Shown piece by piece: positions 1 through 7,303 of a stretch of 37,126 nucleotides of DNA. Under the pieces are notes generated by a model. It worked only from the letters and a program-made list of their open reading frames with translations, had not been told where the DNA came from and searched no databases. Each line of letters opens with the position of its first letter. The first letter of the stretch is position 1. A program made the translations under genes and the position numbers. Origin of the DNA: a virus; the IMG/VR virus record IMGVR_UViG_3300027508_000018, positions 1 to 37,126 of that record; one strand, 5' to 3'.

Positions 1-10
1 TTCTCGGCCT
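1..10. other. Probable fold-back artefact at contig start
   Basis: Bases 1-18 are the exact reverse complement of bases 76-93. Bases 11-18 belong to the true genome, because the same sequence continues at 37001, but bases 1-10 do not match the genuine upstream sequence at 36991-37000. The genuine 8-bp inverted repeat (11-18 and 76-83) is the likely switch point for a chimeric fold-back during amplification or assembly. These 10 bases should not be treated as phage sequence. Confidence 0.8.
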
Positions 11-136
11 GCGCGGGCTGCGCTGGAAGACCTCGGGCTTGACCAGACAGAATTGATGGAGACAAAGTTGTTGTCGCCCGCGCAGGCCGAGAAGGTGCTG
101 AAGAAGCACAAGCTGGCCATGCCCGACGACTTGATT
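11..136. repeat. Terminal overlap, left copy (same as 37001-37126)
   Basis: These 126 bases are identical to 37001-37126 at the other end. The DUF2800-like reading frame passes through both copies without interruption. This fits a circular assembly of a circularly permuted or terminally redundant genome of 36,990 bp. A genuine short direct terminal repeat is the alternative, but it would fall inside a coding region and lack its usual context. Confidence 0.9.
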
Positions 137-241
137 GTCGCCGTCTCATCAGGTGACACGCTGGCAACCGAGGATGATCCTCGCCCGGCGTCGTTACAGA
201 TCGGCCGCCAGTTGGCGACCGCTCTTGGTAAACTCTCGTAA
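11..241 (+). CDS. RecB/Cas4-like nuclease (DUF2800 type), C-terminal part
   Basis: This is the 3' end of the gene that begins at 36092. Joined across the terminal overlap the whole protein is 379 residues (303 codons before base 37001, then 76 residues here and a TAA at 239-241). This part holds a lysine-rich helical region and no catalytic residues; those are described at 36092. The next gene starts 12 bp downstream, behind an AAGGAA ribosome-binding site, so the two are probably co-transcribed. The first methionine inside this fragment, at 53, is not the real start. Confidence 0.88.
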   Translation, partial: ARAALEDLGLDQTELMETKLLSPAQAEKVLKKHKLAMPDDLIVAVSSGDTLATEDDPRPASLQIGRQLATALGKLS

Positions 242-253
242 AGGAACGGTAAA

Positions 254-916
254 ATGAACGAAGTCGCGAAATTCGGTAACGCTAACCTCCCCTCCGTGCA
301 ATCGCTGGCGCAGTCCCTGCGGTCGCTGGACACCGGCGTGGGCCTTGGCAATACGGTCATCCTGAAGATGGACAAGACCGGCCATTGGGTCTTCGGCGCT
401 GACCAGACCGAAGTGGAAGACGACAGCACTTGGGCGGTCAACCCGTTCTCCTTCACCCATGGCTTCATCGCGTGGGGTGACGGTGACGTGCTGGGCGAGA
501 AGATGGTGCCGGTATCGCATCCCCTGCCGGAACTGGAGCCTGCCCCGGCGGGTTCCAAGCGTGGCTGGGAAACGCAGGTGGGCATGTCCCTCCAGTGCAT
601 GAGCGGCGAAGACAAGGGCATGGAAGCCCGCTTCTCGACCACCTCGGTGGGCGGCAAGCGCGCCGTGCAGGTGCTGGCGCTGGCCATCGCCACGCAGGTG
701 GAGAAGGATCAGTCCAAGCCTGTGCCGGTGGTGCGCCTGAAGAAGGAACACTACACCCACAAGTCCTACGGGCGCATCTACACGCCTGTGTTCGACGTGG
801 TGTCGTGGGTGAGCCTTGAAGGCCCTGCCGCTGCGGAGCCTGAAGCCGAGGCGGAAGCCGAGGAAGAGGCGCCCGCACCGGTCGAGACTGGCCGTCGCCG
901 TCGTCGCGCGGCCTGA
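254..916 (+). CDS. Early phage protein, possible ssDNA-binding protein
   Basis: The protein has 220 residues and I do not recognise a catalytic motif. The body (about 1-185) looks like a soluble alpha/beta protein. The tail (about 186-213) is a run of Ala/Glu/Pro with many acidic residues, followed by a terminal stretch of five arginines. An acidic tail and a place between a RecB-like nuclease and the DNA polymerase are common for phage single-stranded DNA-binding proteins, so that role is a reasonable inference. The very basic final residues are unusual for it. The start at 254 has AAGGAA about 7 nt upstream. A Rho-independent terminator follows directly. Confidence 0.8.
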   Translation: MNEVAKFGNANLPSVQSLAQSLRSLDTGVGLGNTVILKMDKTGHWVFGADQTEVEDDSTWAVNPFSFTHGFIAWGDGDVLGEKMVPVSHPLPELEPAPAGSKRGWETQVGMSLQCMSGEDKGMEARFSTTSVGGKRAVQVLALAIATQVEKDQSKPVPVVRLKKEHYTHKSYGRIYTPVFDVVSWVSLEGPAAAEPEAEAEAEEEAPAPVETGRRRRRAA

Positions 917-923
917 GAAGGTT

Positions 924-951
924 CGGCCCCGGCGCAAGTCGGGGCCGTTTT
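924..951 (+). terminator. Rho-independent terminator before the DNA polymerase
   Basis: An 8-bp all-G/C stem (924-931 with 940-947) closes an 8-nt loop and is followed by TTTT at 948-951. The form is classical. It lies 8 bp after the stop at 916 and ends 3 bp before the polymerase start at 955, so its 3' arm occupies the place of the polymerase ribosome-binding site. Expression of the downstream replication genes must therefore depend on read-through or antitermination. Confidence 0.8.
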
Positions 952-954
952 CAG

Positions 955-2919
955 ATGATCCTCTGGCTTGATTTCGAGACCCGCAGCCGCTGCGACCTGA
1001 CCAGCGCGGGCGTTTACAATTACGCGCAGGACGGCAGCACCGAGGTGCTGTGCATGTCCTACGCCTTCGACGATGAGGACGTGGTGACCTGGCAGCCGGG
1101 TCAGCCTTTCCCCGACCGCGTGGCGCAGCACCGGGGCCAAATACGCGCCCATAACGCCGCCTTCGAGCGGCTGGTCTTCTGGTATGTGTTGGCGCCCGAG
1201 CATAATTTCCCAGAGCCGGCGCTGGAGCAGTTCTATTGCACCGCGACGCAGGCGCGGGCCAACTGCGCGCCCGGCAGTCTGGAGGACGTGGGCCGCTTCG
1301 CCGGCGCAGGCATGAAGAAAGACCACCGCGGCGCCCAACTCATCCGTGCCCTGTCGATCCCCAAGCCCGACGGCGCCTTCCGCGAGGACGCCGACCTGCT
1401 GGCCGAGATGGTGGCTTACTGCGAACAGGACGTGCGCGCCATGCGCGCCGTCAGCAAGGCCATGCGCGAGTTGTCCGACGATGAGTTGGCCGACTACCAT
1501 GTGAACGAGCGGATCAACGACCGTGGGGTGCTGGTGGACACCGCGCTGTGCGCGGCTGCGGTGCGCTACGCCGCCGACGAACTGGTGGAAATACAGCAGA
1601 CCGTGCGCGAGGTGACCGAGGGCGTCATCACCAGCGTCAGAAGCCCCAAGATGCGGGCGTGGGTCGAACACCGGGTGGGCGCGCAGGCGCGCAAGCTGAT
1701 GACCGTCTACAAGGACGGGGTGCCCAAGGTGTCAATTGACAAGACCGTGCGCGCCAACCTGTTGGCACTGGCCGATGAGAACGCCGACGAGGTGCCGCCC
1801 GATGTGGCCGAGGTGATCCAGTGCGCCGACGACCTGTGGGCTAGCAGCGTGGCCAAGTTCAGCCGTGCGGCGGCGCTGGCTGACGCCGAGGACCAGCGGG
1901 TGCGCGGGGCGTTTGTCTTTGCCGGTGGCGCTGCCACGGGCCGGGCCAGCAGCTACGGCTTGCAGGTCCACAACTTCCCCCGCAAGTGCGCCGAGGCGCC
2001 CGACGATGTGCGGCAGGCCATGGTGCGCGCGCATCAGATCGTGCCCCGCTACGGCAAGCGCGTCACGGACGTGCTGAAGGGCATGCTGCGCCCTGCCCTG
2101 CTGCCGTCGCCCGGCAAGGTGCTGGTGGCGGCCGATTGGTCGGCCATCGAGGCGCGCGTGAACCCGTGGCTGTCCGGTGCCGGCGACGACAAGCTAGAAC
2201 TGTTCCGCACCGGCAAGGACGTCTACAAGGTCAATGCGGCTGCGACCTTCCGCGTGGCCATGGACGATGTCACCAAGGACCAGCGCCAGGTCGGCAAGGT
2301 GCAGGAGTTGGCCTGCGGCTTCGCGGGCGGCGTGGGCGCCTTCGCTGCCATGGGGCGCGTCTACGGCGTTCACATGCCCGAGAGCGAGGCGCAGCGCATG
2401 GTGGACGCGTGGCGCCGGGCGAACCCGTGGGCCGTGCCGTTCTGGCAGGGGCTGGAGAGCGCCTACACCCGCGCCATGCGGAACAAGGGGCATGAGTTCA
2501 GCGCCGGGCGGGTGACGTATTTGTTCGACGGGGTGCATCTTTGGTATGCGCTGCCCTCTGGTCGTGTGCTATGCTACCCCTTTGCGAAGCTAGAACCGGA
2601 TGGGGTCACCTATGCCAAAGCCTCATGGAAGCCCGGCGCGGACGCTACCGAGTGGCCGCGCGCCCGCCTGTGGCGCGGGCTGGCCTGCGAGAACGTCACG
2701 CAGGCGGCGGCCCACGACCTGCTGCGGCACAGCCTGCGGCGGCTAGAGGCGGATGGGCAAGACGTGGTGCTGCATGTGCATGATGAGATCGTGGTCGAGA
2801 CGGCCGACCCCGACGCCACCGTCGCCGCTATGGAGCGGGCGATGTGTGTGCCACCGAATTGGGCGGGCGGCATCCCGCTCAATATCGAGGCCGAAGTGAT
2901 GACGCGTTACGGGAAATGA
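955..2919 (+). CDS. Family A DNA polymerase with 3'-5' exonuclease
   Basis: The protein of 654 residues copies the phage genome. The proofreading domain is at the N-terminus: ExoI LDFETRS (D6, E8), ExoII-like HNAAFE, and ExoIII-like YCEQD. The polymerase domain shows motif A ADWSAIEARV (D394), motif B RQVGKVQELACG (R444, K448) and motif C HVHDEIV (D610, E611). There is no 5'-3' nuclease domain, as is usual for phage enzymes of this class. The start at 955 is set by the N-terminal exonuclease motif; the ribosome-binding site is poor and lies within the terminator hairpin. The primase-helicase follows after 10 bp. The family assignment is secure, and all the main catalytic residues appear intact. 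Confidence 0.97.
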   Translation: MILWLDFETRSRCDLTSAGVYNYAQDGSTEVLCMSYAFDDEDVVTWQPGQPFPDRVAQHRGQIRAHNAAFERLVFWYVLAPEHNFPEPALEQFYCTATQARANCAPGSLEDVGRFAGAGMKKDHRGAQLIRALSIPKPDGAFREDADLLAEMVAYCEQDVRAMRAVSKAMRELSDDELADYHVNERINDRGVLVDTALCAAAVRYAADELVEIQQTVREVTEGVITSVRSPKMRAWVEHRVGAQARKLMTVYKDGVPKVSIDKTVRANLLALADENADEVPPDVAEVIQCADDLWASSVAKFSRAAALADAEDQRVRGAFVFAGGAATGRASSYGLQVHNFPRKCAEAPDDVRQAMVRAHQIVPRYGKRVTDVLKGMLRPALLPSPGKVLVAADWSAIEARVNPWLSGAGDDKLELFRTGKDVYKVNAAATFRVAMDDVTKDQRQVGKVQELACGFAGGVGAFAAMGRVYGVHMPESEAQRMVDAWRRANPWAVPFWQGLESAYTRAMRNKGHEFSAGRVTYLFDGVHLWYALPSGRVLCYPFAKLEPDGVTYAKASWKPGADATEWPRARLWRGLACENVTQAAAHDLLRHSLRRLEADGQDVVLHVHDEIVVETADPDATVAAMERAMCVPPNWAGGIPLNIEAEVMTRYGK

Positions 2920-2929
2920 GGAGGGGAAG

Positions 2930-5239
2930 ATGGACTTCATAGAGTTTCTGGAAAGCCTGGCGCCGCAGCGGGAGACGCTGCTGGTGGTCAGACAGAAGCC
3001 TGTCATGCGCGAGGGCGCGCAGGTGCTACACGCGGACGGGTCGCCGAAATACACCTGGCCGGCGTTCCTGCCGTCCAAGCGGAAAGGGGAGGGGGCTTGG
3101 TACGCCAACACCGGCTCCTTCATTCTGGAGCGGTTCAAGGACGGCCAACCGTCAGCCTCGTCGGCCAATTGCGAATACGTCCTTGTGATGATGCTGGACG
3201 ACGTGGGGACCAAGGCCAAGACCCCTCCCCTGCCGCCGACATGGGTCATGGAGACCAGCGAGGGGTCGTTCCAATGGGGCTACGCCTTCAGCGACCAGCC
3301 CACTAAGGGCGAGTTCACCGCAGCCATGGACGCCATCGCGGCGGCTGGCTACACCGATCCCGGTGCGACCAACGCGGTGCGGAACTTCCGCCTGCCGGGC
3401 AGCGTGAACCTGAAGCCCGGCCGCGGTGAGTTCAAGGCGCGGCTGGTCGAGTTCCACCCCGGCCGCGAGTTCACCCTGCCGCAGATATGTGAAGCGCTGG
3501 GTGTCGCGCCCGCCACAGCTGACACGGCAGCGCAGCGCGCGTTCAAGCTGCGCGACACGGGCAAGGACAGCGTTCTGGGCTGGCTGAACGAGCAGGGCCT
3601 AGTTCTGTCTGGCGTCAACGCCGAGGGCTGGCTGGGCGTCGTCTGCCCCAACCATGGCGAGCATACCGACGGCCAGATCGGCGCCCGCTACAAGCCGCTG
3701 GATCGGTCGTTCTGCTGCTACCATGGCCACTGCGAGCATCTGGACACGCGGGCCTTCTTGGGCTGGGTGGCAGACAACGGCGGCCCGCGCGTCACGCCCG
3801 GCTTGCGCGACGAACTGCTGGCTGAACACATGGCCCGCGCCATGGACAAGCTGGCGCCCACAGCCGAGTACCCCGACCGGGCGGCGGAGATCATCGCCGA
3901 GGTTGACCGCAAGGAGGCCAGCCGGGTCCAAAAGTCGCAGTGGTATGAGCGTTTCGCCTATGTCGTGTCGGACGACAGCTTCTTCGACCTTCAGGAACGC
4001 CGGGAGATTACCCGGTATTCCTTCAACGCCCTGTTCCGGCACGTCCCCTGCAAGTCGATCCACAACGCCCGCAAGATCGAAGCCGCCACCTGCTTCGACG
4101 AGAACAGGCAGGCCATGGGCGCGCGGGTGCTGGAGGGCGTCACTTACGCGGCGGGCGAGAGCGTGTTGGTCACGCGCAATGGTGTTGTTTATGGCAACCG
4201 CTGGCGCGATGGCCGCCCCGACGTGTCGAAGGTGGCGCATGAGGACATCAGCATCTGGCAGCAGCATTGCCGGCGGCTGGTGCCTGACGAGGCCGAGTTG
4301 AACCACCTGTGGGACATCATGGCGTTCAAGACGCAGAACCCGCGCGTCAAGATCAACCACGCCGTGCTGCACGGCGGCCATGGTGGCTCCGGTAAGGACA
4401 CCATGTGGGCGCCGTTCCTGTGGGCCGTGTGCGGGCCGGGGCTGGTCAACCGCGGATTGGTCGATGGCGATTCGCTGAACAGCCAGTGGGGCTACGCGCT
4501 GGAGAGCGAAGTGATCATCCTGAACGAGTTGAAGGAGCCGGAAGCCGCGACCAGGCGCGCGTTGGCCAACAGGCTGAAGCCCATCATTGCCGCGCCGCCG
4601 GAGATGTTGACGGTCAACCGTAAAGGGCTGCACCCTTACGATACCGTGAACCGCGCCTTCGTGTTGGCCTTCAGTAACGACCCGGTTCCAATCACGATCA
4701 GTAGCGACGACCGCCGTTGGTTCGTCCTGTGGTCGCAGGCGCCCATCATGGAAGAGGCCGAGGCCAAGCTGATCTGGCGCTGGTACAAGGAAGGCTTGGG
4801 GTTTGAGAAGGTCGCCAAGTGGCTGCACGCCCGCGACGTGTCGGCGTTCAACCCGGGTGCTGCCCCGGTGCTTAACGACGCTAAGGCCAACCTGATCGAG
4901 CATAGCATGAGCATGGCCGAAAGCTTCATTGTCGAACTGATCCGCAACCGCCAAGGCGACTTCGCCAAGGGCGTCATCGCCTCGCCCTTCCATGCCGTGT
5001 GCGACCGCCTGAGCGGCTTGGCCCCGCCAGGCGTCAAGATACCGCAGCCGGCGCTGCTTCACGCGCTGAAGGAAGCCAAGTGGGTGGATGTTGGCAGGGT
5101 GGGGACGGTCGAATTGATGAACAAGAAGCACATCTTTGCGACGCCCGAGATGGCCAAAAAATACAGCAAAAGCGACCTCCGGCGCATTGTAGAAGAGGAA
5201 GCTGCGCCGAAGGTGGTCAACCTCAAAGCGGTGGGTTAG
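2930..5239 (+). CDS. Primase-helicase (AEP-like primase and SF3/D5-type helicase)
   Basis: The 769-residue protein probably combines primer synthesis and DNA unwinding. The N-terminal half has an archaeo-eukaryotic-type primase look, with LDDVGTK (D90, D91) and RNFRLPGSVNLK. A Cys/His cluster follows (C239 in CPNHGEH; C262, C263 and C268 in FCCYHGHCEH), which may bind zinc. The C-terminal half carries SF3 motifs: Walker A HGGHGGSGKDT (K489), Walker B IILNEL (E533) and motif C FSNDP (N583), like the D5/DUF5906 helicases. A strong GAGGAGGGG precedes the start. The stop overlaps the end of the convergent gene at 5223 by 17 bp. Helicase assignment is firm; the primase call is slightly less so. 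Confidence 0.92.
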   Translation: MDFIEFLESLAPQRETLLVVRQKPVMREGAQVLHADGSPKYTWPAFLPSKRKGEGAWYANTGSFILERFKDGQPSASSANCEYVLVMMLDDVGTKAKTPPLPPTWVMETSEGSFQWGYAFSDQPTKGEFTAAMDAIAAAGYTDPGATNAVRNFRLPGSVNLKPGRGEFKARLVEFHPGREFTLPQICEALGVAPATADTAAQRAFKLRDTGKDSVLGWLNEQGLVLSGVNAEGWLGVVCPNHGEHTDGQIGARYKPLDRSFCCYHGHCEHLDTRAFLGWVADNGGPRVTPGLRDELLAEHMARAMDKLAPTAEYPDRAAEIIAEVDRKEASRVQKSQWYERFAYVVSDDSFFDLQERREITRYSFNALFRHVPCKSIHNARKIEAATCFDENRQAMGARVLEGVTYAAGESVLVTRNGVVYGNRWRDGRPDVSKVAHEDISIWQQHCRRLVPDEAELNHLWDIMAFKTQNPRVKINHAVLHGGHGGSGKDTMWAPFLWAVCGPGLVNRGLVDGDSLNSQWGYALESEVIILNELKEPEAATRRALANRLKPIIAAPPEMLTVNRKGLHPYDTVNRAFVLAFSNDPVPITISSDDRRWFVLWSQAPIMEEAEAKLIWRWYKEGLGFEKVAKWLHARDVSAFNPGAAPVLNDAKANLIEHSMSMAESFIVELIRNRQGDFAKGVIASPFHAVCDRLSGLAPPGVKIPQPALLHALKEAKWVDVGRVGTVELMNKKHIFATPEMAKKYSKSDLRRIVEEEAAPKVVNLKAVG

Positions 5240-5426
5240 GACGGCCCAAGGTTTCATTAGGCTGGATGCGGACCTCTTTATTGGGCCACGTCCAGCACTG
5301 CCCTGTGGCGTCTTGGAAGCAGACCCATAGCAGGTCTGCCTCCGGCCCGTAATCGATCACCAGATGCGCCCACGCCCGCCCCTTGGGCGTCAACAGTGGC
5401 AGGGGCGGGTTTAGTTGCTGGATCAA
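5223..5426 (-). CDS. Small hypothetical protein, last of the leftward unit
   Basis: A 67-residue protein rich in Trp and Pro, with no domain I can name. It resembles a small type seen in many phage early regions. The start is a TTG at 5426, overlapping the TGA of the upstream gene by 4 nt (TTGA). A GGGAGAAAAGG ribosome-binding sequence lies just before it, which supports the rare start. No ATG or GTG is available nearby. Its 3' end overlaps the convergent primase-helicase gene by 17 bp with no terminator in between. Confidence 0.72.
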   Translation of the reverse strand: MIQQLNPPLPLLTPKGRAWAHLVIDYGPEADLLWVCFQDATGQCWTWPNKEVRIQPNETLGRPNPPL

Positions 5427-5641
5427 GCCTTTTCTCCCTGCTCCGCGCGGGCGTAAACGTCGGGCGGATCATCAACGCCCTTTTCCCATGCCCTAGCTTT
5501 CATTGCCTTTACGCCCCATTCAGCGGCTTTGTCTTGCGTTGGTTCATACCCGATAGTCAGGATCTCGTTGCCGCGCAGGACCGCGGCCATCCAAAGGTCG
5601 CGCGCCGGGTCGAAACCAACGACGATTTTAAGGTCGCTCAT
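5423..5641 (-). CDS. Small hypothetical early protein
   Basis: A 72-residue acidic protein with no recognised motif. It begins MSDLKIVVGFDPARDLWMAAV, which reads like a compact beta-rich fold, and ends in a helical segment. The ATG at 5641 overlaps the stop of the upstream gene by 4 nt (ATGA), and a GGGAGAAAAGG ribosome-binding site lies inside the end of that upstream gene. It is clearly part of the leftward train; function unknown. Confidence 0.75.
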   Translation of the reverse strand: MSDLKIVVGFDPARDLWMAAVLRGNEILTIGYEPTQDKAAEWGVKAMKARAWEKGVDDPPDVYARAEQGEKA

Positions 5642-5662
5642 TCCTTTTCTCCCAGCGCCGCG
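5636..5662. repeat. Gene-junction repeat, copy 1
   Basis: These 27 bp match 5968-5994 at 26 of 27 positions. On the minus strand the repeat encodes the shared C-terminal end ALGE(K/N)E of two adjacent unrelated proteins, the ribosome-binding sequence GGGAGAAAA and the ATGA overlap that starts the next gene. A shorter relative (CCTTTTCTCCC on the plus strand) lies near 5428-5438. Confidence 0.75.
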
Positions 5663-5973
5663 TCAATCCTGCGTAAGTCTTGCGTGTAAAGTATCCGGTC
5701 ACTAAGCTCACACGCATGAGATACAGCGAAACGCGCTAACAGCAGCGCCGCCCGCAGCTTTTCTATTTCACCTCTGGCTTCTTGGTAATCAGATAGATAA
5801 GCATGGTTTGAGGCGGCGAGTTTCGCGTTCTCCGACCGCAGCTTATCGTTCTCTGCCCGCAGCGCATCACGCTCTGCGGCGAGGGATCGGATCATAGTGG
5901 CGGGAACGTCCAAGCCCCAAAAGTCGTGCGTGTACTTCGCCTGACGTTCCGCTTCTTTCGTGGCTATGCTCAT
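5638..5973 (-). CDS. Coiled-coil early protein
   Basis: The protein has 111 residues. Residues of about 28-75 form a strong predicted coiled coil (RDALRAENDKLRSENAKLA and onward), flanked by a short N-terminal region and a C-terminal end ALGEKE. There is no catalytic motif; a role as an oligomeric adaptor is possible but unproven. The ATG at 5973 overlaps the upstream stop by 4 nt. The last codons belong to a 27-bp junction repeat also found at the end of the next gene upstream. Confidence 0.75.
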   Translation of the reverse strand: MSIATKEAERQAKYTHDFWGLDVPATMIRSLAAERDALRAENDKLRSENAKLAASNHAYLSDYQEARGEIEKLRAALLLARFAVSHACELSDRILYTQDLRRIDAALGEKE

Positions 5974-5994
5974 TCATTTTCTCCCAGCGCCGCG
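5968..5994. repeat. Gene-junction repeat, copy 2
   Basis: These 27 bp match 5636-5662 at 26 of 27 positions and again span the end of one gene (residues ALGENE), the ribosome-binding site and the start of the next. Identity at a junction of otherwise unrelated genes suggests a site for cassette exchange or tandem duplication. Confidence 0.75.
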
Positions 5995-6266
5995 CGCGTT
6001 TCCGGCTTCAGCTTGTCCCAATCGCCGCGCCAGACATGGCCGGCGAGGTCGTGCATGGCCGCGCGCAGGCCCGCCACCTCGGCAGGCTCGGCCTCGGGCG
6101 GCTGCTGCGGCACGAACAGCTTGCGCGCCCGCTTAACGTGTTCGGACGCATTGTCCAGCGATTGCAACACCGCGATGCTCTGCTTGATCCGCGCCGCGCC
6201 CCAATGGTCGCCTTCGCGCTCGGCGATGGCCAGATTGTCGCGCAGGCGCTCCAGAAAGGTCTTCAT
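5970..6266 (-). CDS. Hypothetical early protein
   Basis: A 98-residue, mostly helical protein without a motif I recognise. Its N-terminus (FLERLRDNLAIAEREGDHWG) looks amphipathic, a Pro/Glu-rich linker follows near residue 55-62, and the end is ALGENE. The ATG at 6266 overlaps the upstream stop by 4 nt (ATGA). Position in the leftward train is the only functional clue. Confidence 0.72.
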   Translation of the reverse strand: MKTFLERLRDNLAIAEREGDHWGAARIKQSIAVLQSLDNASEHVKRARKLFVPQQPPEAEPAEVAGLRAAMHDLAGHVWRGDWDKLKPETRAALGENE

Positions 6267-6595
6267 GCTGCCTCCGTGCCGTAAAACGGCTTCAAGCCCT
6301 TCAGGGCCTCGTATAGATTGCGCTCTGGCGTCGGCATCACGTCAGGATCCAGCCCGTCCAAATTGAACGGGCCAGGCTGGCCCTCTAGCCCGTCCTGCCA
6401 TGCCCAGGCCAGCGACCAGTAGGCCGCCTCCGCCACCTTCAGAAACGCCTTCAGGCGCGCGTCGGCGTCGTCAGCGCGCAGGTCGGCAAGCTGCGCCCGC
6501 TGGTAGTGGTGCCACGCTATCTGTGCTTGCGCCATGTGCGCCTGCTCCAGTTCGGCCACGCGCTTGCGTAGCCCGTCATGCGTTAAATCTTCCAT
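6263..6595 (-). CDS. Hypothetical early protein
   Basis: The start is placed at the ATG at 6595 (MEDLTHDGLRKRV), giving 110 residues. It has an AGAGGG ribosome-binding site 5-6 nt upstream and avoids overlap with the gene ending at 6613; an earlier start at 6640 would overlap that gene. The N-terminal half is helical, possibly a coiled coil; the C-terminal part is Pro/Asp/Gly-rich. No domain is recognised. A good sigma-70-type promoter lies 46 bp upstream, inside the preceding gene, so this and the genes to its left may be separately boosted. Confidence 0.72.
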   Translation of the reverse strand: MEDLTHDGLRKRVAELEQAHMAQAQIAWHHYQRAQLADLRADDADARLKAFLKVAEAAYWSLAWAWQDGLEGQPGPFNLDGLDPDVMPTPERNLYEALKGLKPFYGTEAA

Positions 6596-6612
6596 TTTTC
6601 CCTCTTCCCTTA

Positions 6613-6912
6613 TCAGTCTGCCGTGCGGCAGCGCGCGCACATTCTATTACCCGGCCCACTACTGTCAAACATTATCTGACAGCGGAGGCACTTGCGCGGC
6701 GTGTAGCCCTTGGCCTCGCGCTCTCGCGTGGGGCTCTTATGGTAGGGGCTGTATGCCCCGCGCTTGGCCCACCAGGTGGACAAGGTCTTGGCCGACACAC
6801 CCACGGTTCGGCTAATCGCCTCCCACGTCGTCCCCTTGCGCCGCTCGTGGGCGATGAAATCGACATGGGCGGCAGCGATGCCTTGCGGCAGTCGGTTGTC
6901 AGGCTTTGGCAT
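6613..6912 (-). CDS. HTH plus zinc-ribbon protein, possible regulator
   Basis: The 99-residue protein combines a helix-turn-helix-like segment at about 27-51 (GTTWEAISRTVGVSAKTLST) with a C-terminal zinc-ribbon pattern, C75-x2-C78-x13-C92-x2-C95. The fold of parts suggests a DNA-binding regulator of phage or host genes; this is inference. It overlaps the upstream gene by 14 bp and contains, within its zinc-ribbon codons, the promoter for the next gene. It is the only clear DNA-binding regulator candidate in the window, so it is a candidate to bind the iterons or the palindromes. Confidence 0.78.
   Translation of the reverse strand: MPKPDNRLPQGIAAAHVDFIAHERRKGTTWEAISRTVGVSAKTLSTWWAKRGAYSPYHKSPTREREAKGYTPRKCLRCQIMFDSSGPGNRMCARCRTAD
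6641..6668 (-). promoter_or_regulatory. Leftward sigma-70-type promoter
   Basis: On the minus strand there is a perfect -35 TTGACA (6663-6668), a 16-bp spacer and a -10 TAGAAT (6641-6646) within the 10-mer GTAATAGAAT. The next gene to the left starts at 6595, 46 bp downstream of the -10. It lies inside the coding region of the HTH/zinc-ribbon gene. The 10-mer recurs at 9631 and 9993. Confidence 0.68.
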
Positions 6913-7093
6913 GGTGCGCCTTCCACAGCTTTTCGGCCTCGTCCAATTGCTGGCCCAGCAGCGCCAAGGCGCGCTGGATGCGCCAATACTCTTCCGACCC
7001 CTCCCATGCCTGCTTCAGCAGTTCCTCGTGGGTTTGTATGCTGGCCATGATAACGCGCAGCGATTTAAACGCTGGCGGGCTAGTCTTGATCAT
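6899..7093 (-). CDS. Small helical hypothetical protein
   Basis: 64 residues from the ATG at 7093, which has GAGG about 10 nt upstream and overlaps the end of the 40-residue membrane protein gene by 14 bp. The internal ATG at 7048 (MASIQTHEEL) has no ribosome-binding site and is less likely, but the first 15 residues lack obvious conservation features. The sequence is helical and charged in its second half; no function can be given. Confidence 0.65.
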   Translation of the reverse strand: MIKTSPPAFKSLRVIMASIQTHEELLKQAWEGSEEYWRIQRALALLGQQLDEAEKLWKAHHAKA

Positions 7094-7202
7094 TGTCTAG
7101 TTCCCTCGTTGCGGTTTCAATCCAATAGGCCAGCAGGGCCACTATGCCCCCGCCCAGCAGCAGGCCCACTATGGCCATGCGTAGCCAATCCAAAATTGTC
7201 AT
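7080..7202 (-). CDS. 40-residue membrane protein
   Basis: The protein has one clear transmembrane helix (AIVGLLLGGGIVALLAYWI, about 10-28) and a short acidic tail. The start at 7202 overlaps the end of the 34-codon ORF upstream by 4 nt (ATGA). Its stop lies inside the beginning of the next gene. Such tiny membrane proteins in phage early regions can act on the host envelope or on superinfection, but no such function is shown here. Confidence 0.65.
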   Translation of the reverse strand: MTILDWLRMAIVGLLLGGGIVALLAYWIETATRELDNDQD

Positions 7203-7303
7203 TGCATCCCCCTCGGGCGCGGTGTATCATAATCTTGTGCGTGGGTGGCTTTCCCTCCCCGACAAGCCCACGCACCGCCGGCCGGGTTGAGCATCTGCCT
7301 CAT
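7199..7303 (-). CDS. 34-residue ORF linked by ATGA overlaps at both ends
   Basis: The ORF fills the gap between the genes at 7300-7545 and 7080-7202. It begins in an ATGA overlap with the first and ends in an ATGA overlap with the second. The protein is polar, with many Gly, Arg and Pro, and has no motif. The two overlaps favour real translation, or at least ribosome relay. The alternative is that this stretch is non-coding and matters for the hairpin at 7237-7275. Confidence 0.4.
   Translation of the reverse strand: MRQMLNPAGGAWACRGGKATHAQDYDTPRPRGMQ
7237..7275. repeat. Inverted repeat within the leftward train
   Basis: Arms 7237-7245 and 7267-7275 are a perfect 9-bp inverted repeat (GTGCGTGGG and its complement) separated by 21 bp. 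It lies inside the 34-codon ORF. As RNA it would form a stable stem without a following T-run, so an mRNA structure is more likely than a terminator. Confidence 0.5.

Noticed and set aside
3599-5257. Long minus-strand frame of 552 codons opposite the primase-helicase
   Set aside because: It is a shadow of the strongly G/C-ending codons of the plus-strand gene, whose helicase motifs are clear. The antisense protein has no domain and is rich in His, Arg and Val as such shadows are.
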